Positions 11,701-23,690 of a stretch of DNA of 64,000 nt are shown here, one piece after another. The position numbers and the translations under genes were made by a program. How positions within the stretch are numbered: the first letter of the stretch is position 1; every line of letters starts with the position of its first letter. This DNA comes from Haemonchus contortus (Eukaryota; Nematoda; Chromadorea; Rhabditida; Trichostrongylidae): contig LS997565.1 of assembly GCA_000469685.2 (NCBI GenBank), positions 2,556,505-2,620,504 on the forward strand, in the 5' to 3' direction. Under the pieces are notes generated by a model that was not told the origin of the DNA, did no database searches, and saw only the letters and a program-made list of their open reading frames with translations.

Positions 11701-12732
11701 GGTGGACGGAGCTATGATCAACCTCTAATATCTGTGCTCAAATATGTCGAGCGTGATGCTATCAGCAGTTCAGCGTTCGAATCTAGAGAGAACTATCTTA
11801 TTCTGATCATCCAACATTCCGCTGAATGACTCCATCGTGGATAAGTGGCCATCGACCTATACTGCGCGCGTTAGCGTGCATAGCCAAACTGGTAAGTTAT
11901 AGCATGACAGGCTATTTTTACAAATGAAGACGCTCACAGCTACAGACAGTTTCAGCTGCTTACATATGATCCCCTCGAATCTGATAAATTACCTTGCACT
12001 ACCACAGAACCCGATTCAAGGGAAAGCGGAGACGAAAAGGCTCTATGAAGGAATGGTTTCGCGTTGTACTTCTTAAATTTCTAGGTAGTGGCGGGTAGCT
12101 CATCAGCTTACAACCGTATTGATGATACATAAGATGACCGCCTCCCTGTTAAAACTGCTACTAAAGTGCACGTAATCCACTGCAACGAATTAATAAAATA
12201 CCTGTCGGTACAACCGGTCCTGGTTCCTCTCAAATTGGACTGGGTGAAATTAATGGTTCAGGATGAAGTCAAGGGGGCATTTGTGGTCCAACTCCCAATA
12301 GAGCTACCAGACTTATCCAATCATGCGGGCCATATAGAGTCAATTTAGTTGATCGGAGCCCCGTTGAATTTTTACCTATGAATGTTCAAAACTGAATTCT
12401 GTTGCAGATGACTGCAGTTTCACATACTGACGGCAAGGTTGATTTGTCGTTACAAATTTCAGTTGTGTGATTAACCCGATTGATTCTAAATCAGGGAACT
12501 CCTATGTACAATTGACGCATGCAGTTAATCCTTACTTTTGATCAATTTTTTTGGTTTTTTGACTGATTGATTGATTTTTTTCCTATTTCTGGAAACACCT
12601 ACACCAATTAGTGCAGCAAGTCCCATGCCACCATTATCCAACTTATTTACTTGACTCACCTAGGGGTGTTTGGACCACTATTTGTCCTAGAGCAGCTGCG
12701 ATGATTGCAAACAAGACGGCGAAAGAACACAT
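8789..12732 (-). CDS. Array gene 2: secreted GPGP micro-exon protein
   Basis: Complete gene. Exons: 12660-12732 (MCSFAVLFAIIAAALG signal peptide plus QIVVQTPL), 10749-10793 (GNSPLPLGPGPVVVQ), 9299-9343 (GNSQLPLGIGPVVVT), 9057-9101 (GNSQLPLGPGPVIVS), and terminal exon 8789-8862 (GNSPLPPEVWPG ... GSHPFGM, stop). All junctions are phase 1, with TTTTCAG-type acceptors and GTAA or GTGAGT donors. The joined CDS is 282 nt, 93 residues. Exon-like block 12202-12228 (27 nt, EPGPVVPT) would also fit in frame with a weak acceptor. Block 11993-12042 is out of phase and reaches a stop, so it is probably unused. A Helitron (10956-11892) and a Tc1/mariner relic (9481-10710) lie in introns. The product is an exported small Pro/Gly-rich peptide of unknown role. 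Confidence 0.78.
9481..10710 (+). mobile_element. Tc1/mariner-family relic, copy B
   Basis: Lies between TA at 9479-9480 and 10711-10712, with imperfect inverted ends built on CAAAATTATGGG. Broken transposase frames are present and are collinear with copies A, C and D. It is intronic in gene 2 and non-functional. Confidence 0.75.
10956..11892 (+). mobile_element. Non-autonomous Helitron 2
   Basis: Begins TCCTTACTATATATAAAGCG and ends CATAGCCAAACTGG after a hairpin-like GCGCGCGTTAGCGTGC. It is inserted between A10955 and T11893; the flanks rejoin to TTCAGA/TAAGTTA, the normal intron start next to a splice donor. The internal microsatellite is (TGTC)n followed by (TTTG)n. Several GGGCGGGG hairpin units of a different subtype from Helitron 1 follow. 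Confidence 0.85.
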
Positions 12733-12821
12733 CCTGGAACGGTCAATCATTGAAGTGGATTTCAGGTCGACTGGAAGAAAAAGGCCTATAATTGCTGATG
12801 GAAGGGCTGTTTCTTGGCAGC

Positions 12822-12829
12822 TATATATA
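12822..12829 (-). promoter_or_regulatory. TATA box of array gene 2
   Basis: TATATATA on the minus strand, followed by GCTGCCAAGAAACAGCCC, 90 bp upstream of the ATG at 12732. Confidence 0.85.
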
Positions 12830-15240
12830 GTCCTAATTTCACGGTATTTTCTATTCATTCTGGTGCTATGATTTGAAAAAGCCATTACAGGCTGCTTCAT
12901 ATTTGTGAGAACAAGAATTTATGTCGAACTTATTCTGCCACGGAACTTTATCGCTCATGAAGTTTGTGAAAGTTTTCCTGGTGAGCATGTTTTTATTGGA
13001 ATAATAAGAGCCACTGATGAACGACGTGGCAAACGATATTCTTAAAAATGACAAGTGACAAAATCGGTTTCTCGCACGTTTGGGCATTTCACCAGAGCCT
13101 TAGGAAGTCTGTCGTCTTTGCTTCTTTCATGGCTCACTACCAGCGACAACTCAAAGAATCATTACAACGACATATTGGTGCACACTCAAATGGCGTACGT
13201 TGGGAAATACCATTCAGATGGCTGTACAACCGTAGCGTGCTCTCATCTCAAAGAGTGAGAGGTTCTCTCCGACCAGATCACTTTGTTGCTCGGCATTGGC
13301 CGCTTGTTTGACGTTGGGAGGCTATCACAAATGTTGGGTTGCTTGAGATCAAATCATAATTGAACATGAGCCATGACAAGAATAATGAATTGACAAAAAG
13401 ACCAAAAAACTGTGCTCGAGGCTCAAATCATGGAGCCCAAAAGAAGTGATAACCTAGAGATTACTACTTAACCTTTGCTGAATGGGACAGCTGCTTTGTA
13501 ATTGGTCGCAGGCTTCCGAAAGCCCATTATTTAGGACCTTGCCCGAGACTACGATGGGACATGTGCTTCTTCCTAATCATGACGAAAAGTCATGACACCT
13601 TTTGAGGCCGGAAGTCATCGATACTTGCCCGTAGAGGCAGGTGGATTTACAGGCAGGAGTTCACTTTTGCTAGGTTGGGTAGATTTTTATCTTTTATGCT
13701 CTCGCACGTGTAATCCTGCACTCTTGTATAAAGAAACTGGGAGTGTTGTTGATATCTCGCAAATCGGACTAGACAAAAACTTGCTTTCAATTGAATGGGA
13801 AATAAGATGGAGGCCGCGCGGTCACGCCTCTTATAAGTTATACCCTTGTATACCCTTCCATGGTACGGCTAGCTCCTCAAAGTATGGCCAGCCCTTGGCG
13901 CCGCAACCTGGAAAGCTACTCGTGTGTACATATGCGCTGGAAGCAGCCATATGAATGAGTTCTACTCCTCCCAACTTGAGAGATCCGCCAGTAAGGCGGC
14001 GTTGGGCCCCACTTCAAAAGAACTGGCAAAATATCACGGGCATGGCAGGGTACGTAAAAGAAGAAGGATTAAGAAGCGCTATAGGGATCAGTATATGGAC
14101 GGAAGTCGAGGTTTGGATTGCATATCATCCGGAACTAATCTTAACTTCAATTTCCCCATTTCGGAGTCCGACATGATACTTGACGAAGTTTTTTTACGGC
14201 ATCCGGTTCCAACGAAGCTGGTCCGCAGAATCTTTGTAGTGTTCAGTCAGTTATCATTGAAAGCCCAAAAATATCATTTCATTGGCACGTGGCAGAATGT
14301 AGACGCCAAGGATCAGTTGTCCTTTTCCGAGGAAGAGCAATGCTATGTAGATGCTGTATGAGAAATGAGAACGAATTGGAGCTTACCGATCACAACCTCG
14401 CCATTCCAAAAGAAGGGATCGTTTACATGAAGAAGGAGGTCTGACAAAGCGATATCTTCTCGTTTAAACCCCTATGAACAGGCCTCCCATAAGCCATGTG
14501 GCACTTAGAACGGCTAGATGAGATGAGCAGAGGTCGACGGTTTAGGCTTGCGCTTCTTCTACTTACGTACGCATCGAGCAGGAACCAGTGCTGGCCGGAT
14601 TCGACAATGTTTATGAAAAGATTGTCTCGTGACAGAACCTCGCCAAAGGCGATGTCCACGAAAATCAAGTCGGTATCTCAGCTTCATTTGCGCTCAACAT
14701 AGCCAATATAACTGAATGTTTCAGCTCGACTAGGCCCAACATGATGAAAGGTCTAGTTTCGGGAATGAACAGAGGCAAACGCTCGGGAGCATTTGGAAAT
14801 ATCGAAAAAGATTGCGTAAAGAAGATAAAGAACAATCGATTCTGCCACATTATTTTGTTTTCAATGCGCTTTCTGCCTCGACTTACGCTTCAAAGTATTG
14901 GTGACCTTACTACTAAAACAGTTATTCTAACATGTATTCAGAAGATCAGACTCGACAGGCACGTCATACGTTTTCGCCACAATAATTGGATCTGGGATGC
15001 TACCAAGTGGACTGTGAGAGAGGTCGGACAAGCACGAGGCTGGTCCAGAGCCCAGTTATCACACTTCTTTGATAAAACTTCGAACAAAAGCGAAAATGCT
15101 TACAAAATGCTCCAAGAAAGAGGGCTCAATGACCTACACTGAGCTACGACGATAACGATGGAGATATTATCAACGTCCGATCGAGTCAATTAGTAAGCGC
15201 CGGGCACCTAAAATAATCCCCACATACGAACTTCGGTATA
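12830..15240. other. Intergenic block between genes 2 and 3, copy 2 of unassigned ORFs
   Basis: This holds the conserved upstream promoter-distal DNA (12900-13600) and then copy 2 of the unassigned block. It includes plus-strand ORFs 13592-13954, 13924-14361 (with a basic run GRVRKRRRIKKRYRDQY) and 14741-15142 (133 codons, ENAYKMLQERGL). Frames disagree with copy 1 because of indels in 13950-14030. The segment 14325-14972 nearly matches 5450-6097. No function is recognised and a real exon cannot be excluded. Confidence 0.4.
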
Positions 15241-15439
15241 ATCAGCTTTAATCGTTACAATTTTCTGGGCAATTTTCGATTTTGCCCCTTGCTCCTCCTT
15301 TATAAAGTCACCATGAGAATTCAGAGACTTTATAGCGGAAAGGGGGAAATTTGGAGTTCTAGGGGATCTTTATAGGGGAGGACGTGTCGCGAATATATAT
15401 TCAAACGCGCTATCCACTGTGCGTAGTGGTCCTCATCTT

Positions 15440-16400
15440 TCTTTAAGGGAGTAAGCACAAATGCAAGTTCTTTGTGATACAAGGCTCAGCATGAGTAAGG
15501 AGGCAGATGGTATTCACAATTCCCCAGAGATATTTGAAGAATTCCGATGGCTTCAGAGGTGCCCCGAGAACAGGAAGCCAATGCAAGGTATCTGCCAACG
15601 ACGATAGGAAAACTCTACGAGCCATTTCGAACAGTGCATTGTCGTTGAACCAAGTTCTACCAGCATTGGATCTCACGGTATCAAAGACCATTGTATGAAG
15701 GATCGTGGAAAGAAGCAGCAACATTGCTATAGCCACAATGAGAAGGGCTCCGAGGCTCACCGACCATCACAGAAGAGCACGACTTCAATTTGCAATATTG
15801 AATTCAGGAAAAGATTGGAAAAAGGCACGTCCGTAGTGCAGACTAGCCGTATATGAATTTTCCTTCAGGTTGTATTTGCCGTTGAAAAAAGGTTTATTTG
15901 TCGGTCACAGTTTCTACTAGCGTGGCTTGCAACAACAGCCCAACAACTCTAGTCGTCGCAAGTTTGGAGGAGGAAGTGTAAGGCATGACATGCTCTAGTT
16001 TGCTTTCGTAGCCTCCAGAATAGAACCTAGGTTTACCAAGACGCTCTACAGGGGCTCCTGTTCCCATTCTTAAATCGTTTTCATCGTCTTAACAACGTTT
16101 TTAACAGGACACAGATCTGCGATCCACGATAATCGATCTATGAAGGAGCAGCTGCGTTGTCAATATATAGAAATTTTGGCTTAGACAGCTTCCACTCCTA
16201 AACTCACTCCGATGGAAAATCTGTAGGTCATCATCAAGCCAAAGAAGAGCTGTGACAGACGATACCCGATCCTTGGAATGGAATCTCCACTAAAGTACTT
16301 CAAGACCTCGTTTCGAGTATGCCATGTGTTAGGCTTGTTTTGGGCTAGAACGAGGAAGGCCCACTTATTATTAAATGTTTTTCGTTTGTCATTATTGTTG
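15440..16400 (+). pseudogene. Tc1-like transposase relic, copy 2
   Basis: Paralogue of 7431-8260 with the same IPQRYLKNSDGFRGAPRTG and NDDRKTLRAISNSALSLNQV blocks. It also retains a C-terminal piece near 16265-16350 (SWNGISTKVLQDLVSSMP) that copy 1 has lost. Stops and frameshifts are throughout. Confidence 0.7.
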
Positions 16401-17040
16401 ATAAGTTGTTCAAATTCTTAAGGTGACCTATACTTATGAAGAAGCTCAAAATCCGTGAATTATTTTTAAAAATGCTTAAATAGAATGTGATTCAGCCAAG
16501 GTTCGCGTGTTAGGTTATTCAAGGTGGTGAATCTGACGAAAGAGTAAAAACGTATCTCTTTGGCTGCTTACATTGGGAATGCAGAATTTGAGGGTAGCCT
16601 TGCACTCATAAAGCGCACGTACTGCAAGTCCGCCGCCTACTGCCTGCCCACCTTCAAACATTTTCTCAATTGTTGTTACCTATCATCGAGAGACACATGC
16701 TGGTCTATCATTAGGGTGAGCTTATGATTAAATTAAGAGTGATCCTTATTTCAAACTTTGCTGTTATCCCTATTTTTTCGGACATATTCGGTCCCGATAA
16801 TGACCGCTACTGGAGTACCTCTAATTTTAGAGATTTAATGATTCCGCCAGCTATAATTTTCTTGAATCTTTTTCTTACATAGGCAATAATAGCTTCCCTT
16901 TATCTTGGCTGTTGCTCCTTGTTTTCGAGTAGGATTTCGTGAGAGTTTACAAAGCAGAAGCAAAGCGAAGGAATGGAGGACACAGCCAGGAAGAACTAAC
17001 AAATCATCCATCTGTAAGAGCAACGACAGTTCTTCGAAAA
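16400..17040. other. Downstream flank of gene 3, no gene seen
   Basis: AT-rich intergenic sequence. From about 16570 it matches the downstream flank of gene 2. No ORF or RNA gene is supported. Confidence 0.45.
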
Positions 17041-17046
17041 TTTATT
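17041..17046 (-). terminator. Poly(A) signal of array gene 3
   Basis: AATAAA on the minus strand (CTCGAATAAATTTTCG), 87 bp after the stop codon. Confidence 0.8.
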
Positions 17047-17132
17047 CGAGAGACTATATCTGGGAAAATACGAGTTGGATAAAGTTCTCAATTCTATTTG
17101 AAAGATTCCCATTGATAGCTCGGTTTGATCAA

Positions 17133-19830
17133 TCACATCCCAAAGGGATGACTCCCTGAAATATGAAGTATTCCTGGCCACACTACAGGCGGAAGCGGAG
17201 AGTTTCCTGAAAACAATGCATGTTACATTGCATTTCTCCAATTTCTGGGTAATTGAGGAAACTTGATCTATCCATCATCACACAAGGATAACGACACAAA
17301 ACTTCAACTGCTTACAATTTAATTCCTTGAGTTAAATCGGATAAATTACCTGACACTATCACAGGCACTGGTCCGAGGGGAAGTTGAGAGTTTCCTGAAA
17401 AAAATGCATATTAAAATGAATTCCTCCAATTCCTACGTAGTGAAGGAAATTTGATCTAGCCACCATCTTAAAAGGATAACGATAATAGGTAACACGACAG
17501 GCTCCTTTCCACAAACGAAGACGCTCACAACTTCATAAAAATTCAACTACTTACACTTTGATTCCTTGAGTTAATTCAGATAAATTACCTGACACTACCA
17601 CAGGCCCTGGTCCAAGAGTAAGCGGAGTGTTTCCTGAAAACAATTAAAATTACATTGCATTTCTCCAAGTTCTAGGTAGTGAAGGAACTTGAACTGTCCA
17701 TCATCTTGTGTAGATGTGAGTAATAACCAAGATGACAAGATCCTTCTACAAATAAAGACATTCACAACTGCAAGATGCCTCAAAATTATGGGCACCAAAA
17801 CTTAGGACTTCCTAAGACAGAAATGAATCATTGATTTCACTTCATTCGCTAGTAATTAGTTGCACAAGTAGCAATTTCTCGCAATCGGCATGTTGCCAAG
17901 GTAAGACTTCTCATATTATCTTCAAGATAGCAAAGGTTACCTGCAATCGTTTGCATGCAGGAGGCGAAAGGTGGAATTGCTTCTCAATAATGATCGAATG
18001 GCAGACTATCAAACGATACAGAAAAGCAGGGTTAATCAAAAGCAAATCCGGAAGGGGTAGAAAGCCAGTATTTTTAAAAAAAAGGGTCATCGAAATAATT
18101 TAATTTCGTCGATCGTAATCTTGAGCGACTTATCGAAGGGGTGGTGACGGAGCAGGAATTGTCGAACTTATCGATGGAGCGGATTGTAAAGCCAAATTCA
18201 TTGCTATTCTTGTAATATGCACAAATGCCACTGCACTTGCGATCTCAGTCGACATTGCCTGCCTGCTAACTCACTCGTGGGGAAAGACCCATATCTTCAT
18301 CGTTTACTCCTACATGAAAAGTTTCACGGCAAAGCCAGTTTTCGAGGAACAATACGGTTTGGTTCTGCAGAGAAATGAAAAGTGCAATGTTTCACGAGAA
18401 ATTGCTTTATGAACAGAGAACAAATGTTTTTAACAAGGGATTCACTTGCTGTGGTAAGACGATGACCCCCCCCCCCCCGGCTTATCAGTGTTGCAATGAA
18501 TGCTAAAAAAGACGCTCGTTCACAGAGCATATTGATGGATGCACTGAAGTCTAGCTTCAACCCCGCTGTCTTAAAAGGCCTGTGGTCCTTTGAGCGGGCG
18601 GTGCTCCAGCCCAAAGACCAAGCTCGCCCAGAAAAACGTCGACTTTAGCTGCCGGGCTTCATAGCAAAAAGGGATAACGATCCTCTTTTTCATATCTTAA
18701 CTCACCGTAGGCTCCTGATTAGAGTAAGACCTGCTGGGTGGGCTGTCGCAGTTTGGAATCATGAAAGTAAGAATCAAGAGAGAACGAAGTCAGAATAACT
18801 GCGTGCGACATGCAGGGAATTCTAGAATATATTTCTGCTTGCTAATGGGTTATATTTGGAAATGTGATTGCAGCTCTTTATTTTATGTACCTGATGTAAG
18901 CAAACGTGCATACATGTAGATTTCACTGTTATTCTCAGCTTAGAACTTTCAAACTCAAATAAGCGCCCATACTTTTGGGGCACTCTTACATACAATTTTA
19001 GCCTCTTGCATTTAGATAAATTACCTTGCACTACCACCGGACCTGGTCCAACGGGAACAGTATATATTACATTACATTTCTCCTATTTCAACATAGTGAT
19101 TTAAACTCGATCCATTAATGATAGGTAACATGACAGGCTATTTCTACAAATGAAGAGGTTCACAGCTACAGACAGTTCCAGCTGCTACTCTTGGACTCCT
19201 CGAATTGATTCTGATAAATTATCTTGCATTACCACAGAGCCCGGTCCAAGGGGAAGCGGAGACGAAGGGGTTCTATGAAAAACGGTTTTGCGTTGTATTT
19301 CTTGAATTTCTTGGTAGTAGCGGGTGGCTCATCAGCTTGCAATCGTATTGATGATAAGTAAGATGACCGCCTCCTTAGTAAAACAGCTACTACAATTGCA
19401 ATCGTTTAGGTAATCTACTGCGACGAATTGATGAAATAAAATACCTGTCGATACATCCGGTCTTGGTTCCTGTCAAATTGGACTGGGTGAAGTTAATGGT
19501 ATAGGACCTGACTACTAATGGAGCTATCAGACCTATGGCTATGAGCTGCTTATAGAGTCAATTCAGTTGATTGGAGCCTCGTTAGATTTTCACCTATGGA
19601 TGTACAAAACTGAAATCTGATGCAGACTACGGAACGCATAGCTAATGCAGTTAATGCTCAATTTATTTATCGACTTTTTCCTAGTTCTGGAAACACCTAC
19701 AGCAATCGGTGCAGTAAGTCCCATGCTCCATTTGTTCAACTTATTTACTTGACTTACCTAGAGGTGTTTGGACCACTATTTGTCCTAGAGCAGCTGCGAT
19801 GATTGCAAACAAGACGGCGACGAAGTACAT
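17133..19830 (-). CDS. Array gene 3: secreted GPGP micro-exon protein, reduced
   Basis: Exons: 19758-19830 (MYFVAVLFAIIAAALG signal peptide plus QIVVQTPL), 17589-17633 (GNTPLTLGPGPVVVS), 17350-17394 (GNSQLPLGPVPVIVS), and terminal exon 17133-17206 (GNSPLPPVVWPG ... GSHPFGM, stop). The joined CDS is 237 nt, 78 residues, all phase 1 junctions. Three further exon copies look disabled. At 19023-19060 one has lost its acceptor half. At about 19218-19270 one has a donor changed from GT to AT. At about 19443-19480 one has a stop in the GP frame. A Tc1/mariner relic lies in an intron. This gene shows exon loss by splice-site decay while the remaining frame stays intact. Confidence 0.75.
17771..18986 (+). 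mobile_element. Tc1/mariner-family relic, copy C
   Basis: Collinear with copies A, B and D. The left flank is TG (a decayed TA) and the right flank is TA at 18987-18988. The transposase frames are broken. It contains a C homopolymer run near 18468-18478. Confidence 0.72.
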
Positions 19831-19918
19831 CCTGAAAATGTCAGTTCTTGAAGTGGATGCGATGGCCGCCCAAGCAAAAAGCTTGTAAGAGCTGATGAAG
19901 GGGCTGTTTCTTGGCAGC

Positions 19919-19926
19919 TATATATA
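19919..19926 (-). promoter_or_regulatory. TATA box of array gene 3
   Basis: TATATATA on the minus strand, 89 bp upstream of the ATG at 19830, in the conserved context GCTGCCAAGAAACAGCCCC. Confidence 0.85.
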
Positions 19927-21014
19927 GTCCCAATTTTATGGGAATTTCTATTCATCTTAGTGCCATAATTCCGAAAAAACCATTACAGGCCGCTTCATAT
20001 CTGTGAGAACAAACCTTCATGCCAGAATTAATCTGCCACGGAATTCTTCATGGCCCATGAAGTTTGTGAAAGTTTTCCTGGCGAGCATGTTTTTATTGGA
20101 ATAATAAGAGCCACTGGTGAAGACGTGGCAAATGATATTCACAAAGATGACATGTGGCAAAATCTGTTTCTGATATGTTTGGGCATTCCACCAGAACCCT
20201 TGGAAGTCTGTCGTCTTTGCTTCTTTCACTATTCCATTTTTTCAATAGATTCGTTTTCTCTGAACGAATTACCATATCTGTGGAGGAAACAACAACAGGA
20301 TGAGTGCTCTAATCAAGATTTCCCTACGAATAGAGCACTTTCTTCCCTTCCCCCATCAGTGAGAACTTAGTCGTCTAAGTGAGAACTCGATTAAAAAGAG
20401 AAAAGGTACAATATTCTTCTTTGTTATTACTTTTCTTTGCTCGGTTTTTACACAGATCTCTTTCTGGGTGTTTACTTCTGTAGCCCATTGCCAGCGACAA
20501 CTTTCAATTCAAAGAATCATTACAACGACATATTGGCGCGCATCCAACAGGCGTACAGTAGGAAGGATAATCCAGAAGGCTGTACAACTTTAGCGTGCTC
20601 TCATCTCGAAGTGAAAGCTTCTTTCAGATCAACAAAACGTCTTGTTTCTCACCATCAGCTGCTTGTTTGACGTTGGAAGGCTATCACAGTGGTTGGGTTG
20701 CTTGGGATCAAATCATAATAGAACATAAGCCATGACAAGAATAATAAACTGGAAAATAGACCGAAAAACTGTACTTGAGACTTAAACCATGAAGCTTAAA
20801 AGAAGTGCGGGCTACTACATAACCTATGTTGGATGGTACAGCTGTAATTGGTCGAGAGCTTACGATAACCCAACTTTGGGACCTTGCCCGAGACCATGAT
20901 GGGACGTCGGAAATATTATCCGTGTGCTCCTTGCTAATCATGACGTAGAGTCATGACTCCTTTTGAGTTCAAAAGTCATTGATAGTCACTGTTATCTGAA
21001 AGTTAGAAGAAAAA
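19927..21014. other. Intergenic DNA upstream of gene 3, no gene seen
   Basis: Conserved array upstream block up to about 20975 (same order as upstream of genes 1, 2 and 4). After that the sequence leaves the array consensus and enters the left arm of the large inverted repeat. The short ORFs here are not conserved in frame. Confidence 0.45.
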
Positions 21015-21089
21015 TCTGCAAAATATTACACCTTACCAGATGCCGTGAAGGTGTTGGACGGGTCTGTGGGTAAAAGGCCGAAATGTTCA

Positions 21090-23690
21090 AAGACGAACAA
21101 TTTTCCAGCAATCCTACTCTGTCAGGGCTATTCCCATGGCATGCTTTGCCTAGAAGGATTTTATACAGCATCCGCACTAATGTTTAGAGTAATTTTAGCA
21201 TATCGCCCGCCCAACTGTAGTCCGGAAGAAGATGAGGAACTGATTGACTCTTTGTTAGAGCTTTTCCTCTTGGATAAGCGTCTGATTGTGCTTGGTGATT
21301 TAAATCTTGATATAGACTGGCTATCCGAAAAAGCTAAGAATCCTAGATCCTTGAAATTTCTTGAACTGTTTAAATCTAGTGAGTTGGTGCAATACGTCAG
21401 CATTCCTACACGGGGCTACTTGATTCTTGATCTGGTATTGGCGAACGCTCCAATTATTGAAAATCTGTGTGTGCTGCCACCAGTTGCCGCTTCCGACCAC
21501 TCCGTTGTTGCTTTCAGTATTCACTTTTCGGTACAGACGTTTGAACAGCTCCCTTTGCCAAACTTCGCAAAAGCTGATTTTGAATCCCTTTCGCAATATT
21601 TCTTTTCAATTGATTGGTGGGAAGCTTTTGAAGGATATGCTTCTGTGGATGATCTTTACAAACGTTTCTGCCGTATTTTGTATGCAGGATTTGTTTCGTA
21701 TGTGCCTTTCTCAACTGTGGGAATACCAAGAATACATTATCCTAGGTATATAAGCAACTTGATGGCTCAGAAGGCACGTTTCTTCAGTGCTATGCAGGCT
21801 TCTCCTTTAACGTGCTTTCGTTACAGGAGGATCTGTGTTGAACTGGACCGCCATCTAAAGAGATTTCTAGCTAGTAGGGAGAGGCGAAACTTAACTAACA
21901 AACACAAGGGAGCTTTCTTTTCCATTTTCAAGTATAGAATGAGACCGAAAGCAAATGTTCTAATACTCCGTGATGATACTGGTGTGCATTTTGTAACTGA
22001 CATTCAAAAAGCCGAGGCACTTGCTGCATTTTTCAAATCTGTTTATAATACTCAGACGGTAAATGATTGTGAAGATAACTTTGAGCGTGCTCTTGCCAAC
22101 TGTTTCCCTTCTTCACAGATCACTATAACTACCCAGGAAGTTTATAGAGCTTTGAAGTCTCTCAAAACTTCAACGTCACTGCCGTTTGATGGCATTCCAC
22201 AGATTGTTTATCGCAAGTGTGCTTCATCTTTGTGCAAACCACTATGCATGGTCCTGAACGCATCACTGATGTTTAGCGAGGTTCCTTCTGCTTGAAAGGA
22301 GTCCATCATTCCTAAGGTTCCCGATCCAGTCTCCATCTCTTCTTTCCGACCTATAAGTATAACTTCTTCTGCAGCTAAGTGTTTGGAGAAGCTTATACGG
22401 GACAAGCTTCCTCAGTACTTCGAAAGAAACAAGTTGATTCCAATCGAACAACACGGTTTTGTCTTGGGAGCGTCCACTTGTACCCAGATGGCAGCCTGTG
22501 TTTTCGATTGGAGTATGGCCATAAACAAAGGTAACGGTGTAGACATAATTTACTTTGATTCATCGAAAGCTTTTGATAAAGTGAATTACGAAAAACTTCT
22601 CTCAAAGCTACGCTACCTTGGTGTCTGCGGGCCCGTCCTTAACTGGATCAGTTGTTACCTTAGCGAAAGGCATATGTGCGTAAGGGTCGGTAATTCATTT
22701 TCGAAGCGTTACAAATGTACAAGTGGCGTTCCACAGGGAGGAGTTCTGTCTCCCTTATTATTTTTGGTCTATACTCATGACTTACCGACTCGTCTTGCAG
22801 TACATCCCGCTGTAAAAGTTAACATGTACGCTGACGATATAAAGGTATATGGAGTCCACTCAGATGAAACTCAAGAAAACGTGCATCAAACTCTAACTCA
22901 TTCCATTGACAAGATGATGGAGTGGGCTGCAGCTTGGGACATACCCCTTAATCTCGATAAGACATCGGTGCTTCATATTGGAAAGGCCGTGAGAGTTCCC
23001 TATGTCTATCGGGAGTTTACATTGAAAACGTTAGATGAAGTGAGCGATCTTGGATTCTGTGTGAATACAAAACTGGATTTTGAATGTCACATAAACACCA
23101 TTGTTCGAAGAGCTTTCCGCGCTCTTTTTGCAATCTTCAGAAATATGAGGTCCAATGAACCAAATATATTTGTGAGACTTTACAAAGCATATGTCATTCC
23201 TATACTGGAGTATGGGTCGCCGATTTGGAGTCCGCATACAAGGAAACTCCAAGCGAAAATTGAAAAAGTTCAGCAGACTTTCACGAGAGTGGTGCTGTCT
23301 AGATGTGATCGGAACCCAACATATTCTAGGAATGTGCCAGACTACAAGGAGCGCTTACGTTTCCTAAATCTCAAGACACTTCTTTATCGGCGTGTTTTCT
23401 GTGACATCGTGTTTTGTTTTAAGATGCTCCTTGGAGAAATGAAGCTCAAACCAAGTCACTATTGGATATTTCGACCTTGTAGAGGGCGCACTCTCTCGTT
23501 TCTCTACAATGTCCCACACTCGCAAAACTGAATCGAGAAAAAATTCAAAATTCTCTTTTCTTTCGGGGGGCAATATGGATTCAAGCGTTGCCTCGTGAAA
23601 TACAAATGGCTCCAAGTGCTAGCATTTTCAAAAGTAGACTCAGGAAACTTGACTTGCTATGGCCTCTCGGAATTCGTGATTTCGAGTAAT
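21090..23690 (+). pseudogene. LINE endonuclease/reverse transcriptase, one stop and one frameshift
   Basis: A single frame runs from the element start to 23531, broken only by TGA at 22293-22295. Endonuclease remnants are FRVILAYRPPN, LIVLGDLNLDIDW and ASDHSVVAFS. RT motifs are EQHGFVLGAST, IIYFDSSKAFDKVNYEKLL, SGVPQGGVLSPLLFLVY and the catalytic YADDIK. Downstream LNLDKTSVLHIG and LYKAYVIPILEYGSPIW are typical of the CR1/Jockey group. After 23531 the frame shifts and continues to about 23690 (SIFKSRLRKLDLLWPL). It would have been the replication enzyme of the element; now broken but young. The clade call is by motif only. Confidence 0.85.
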
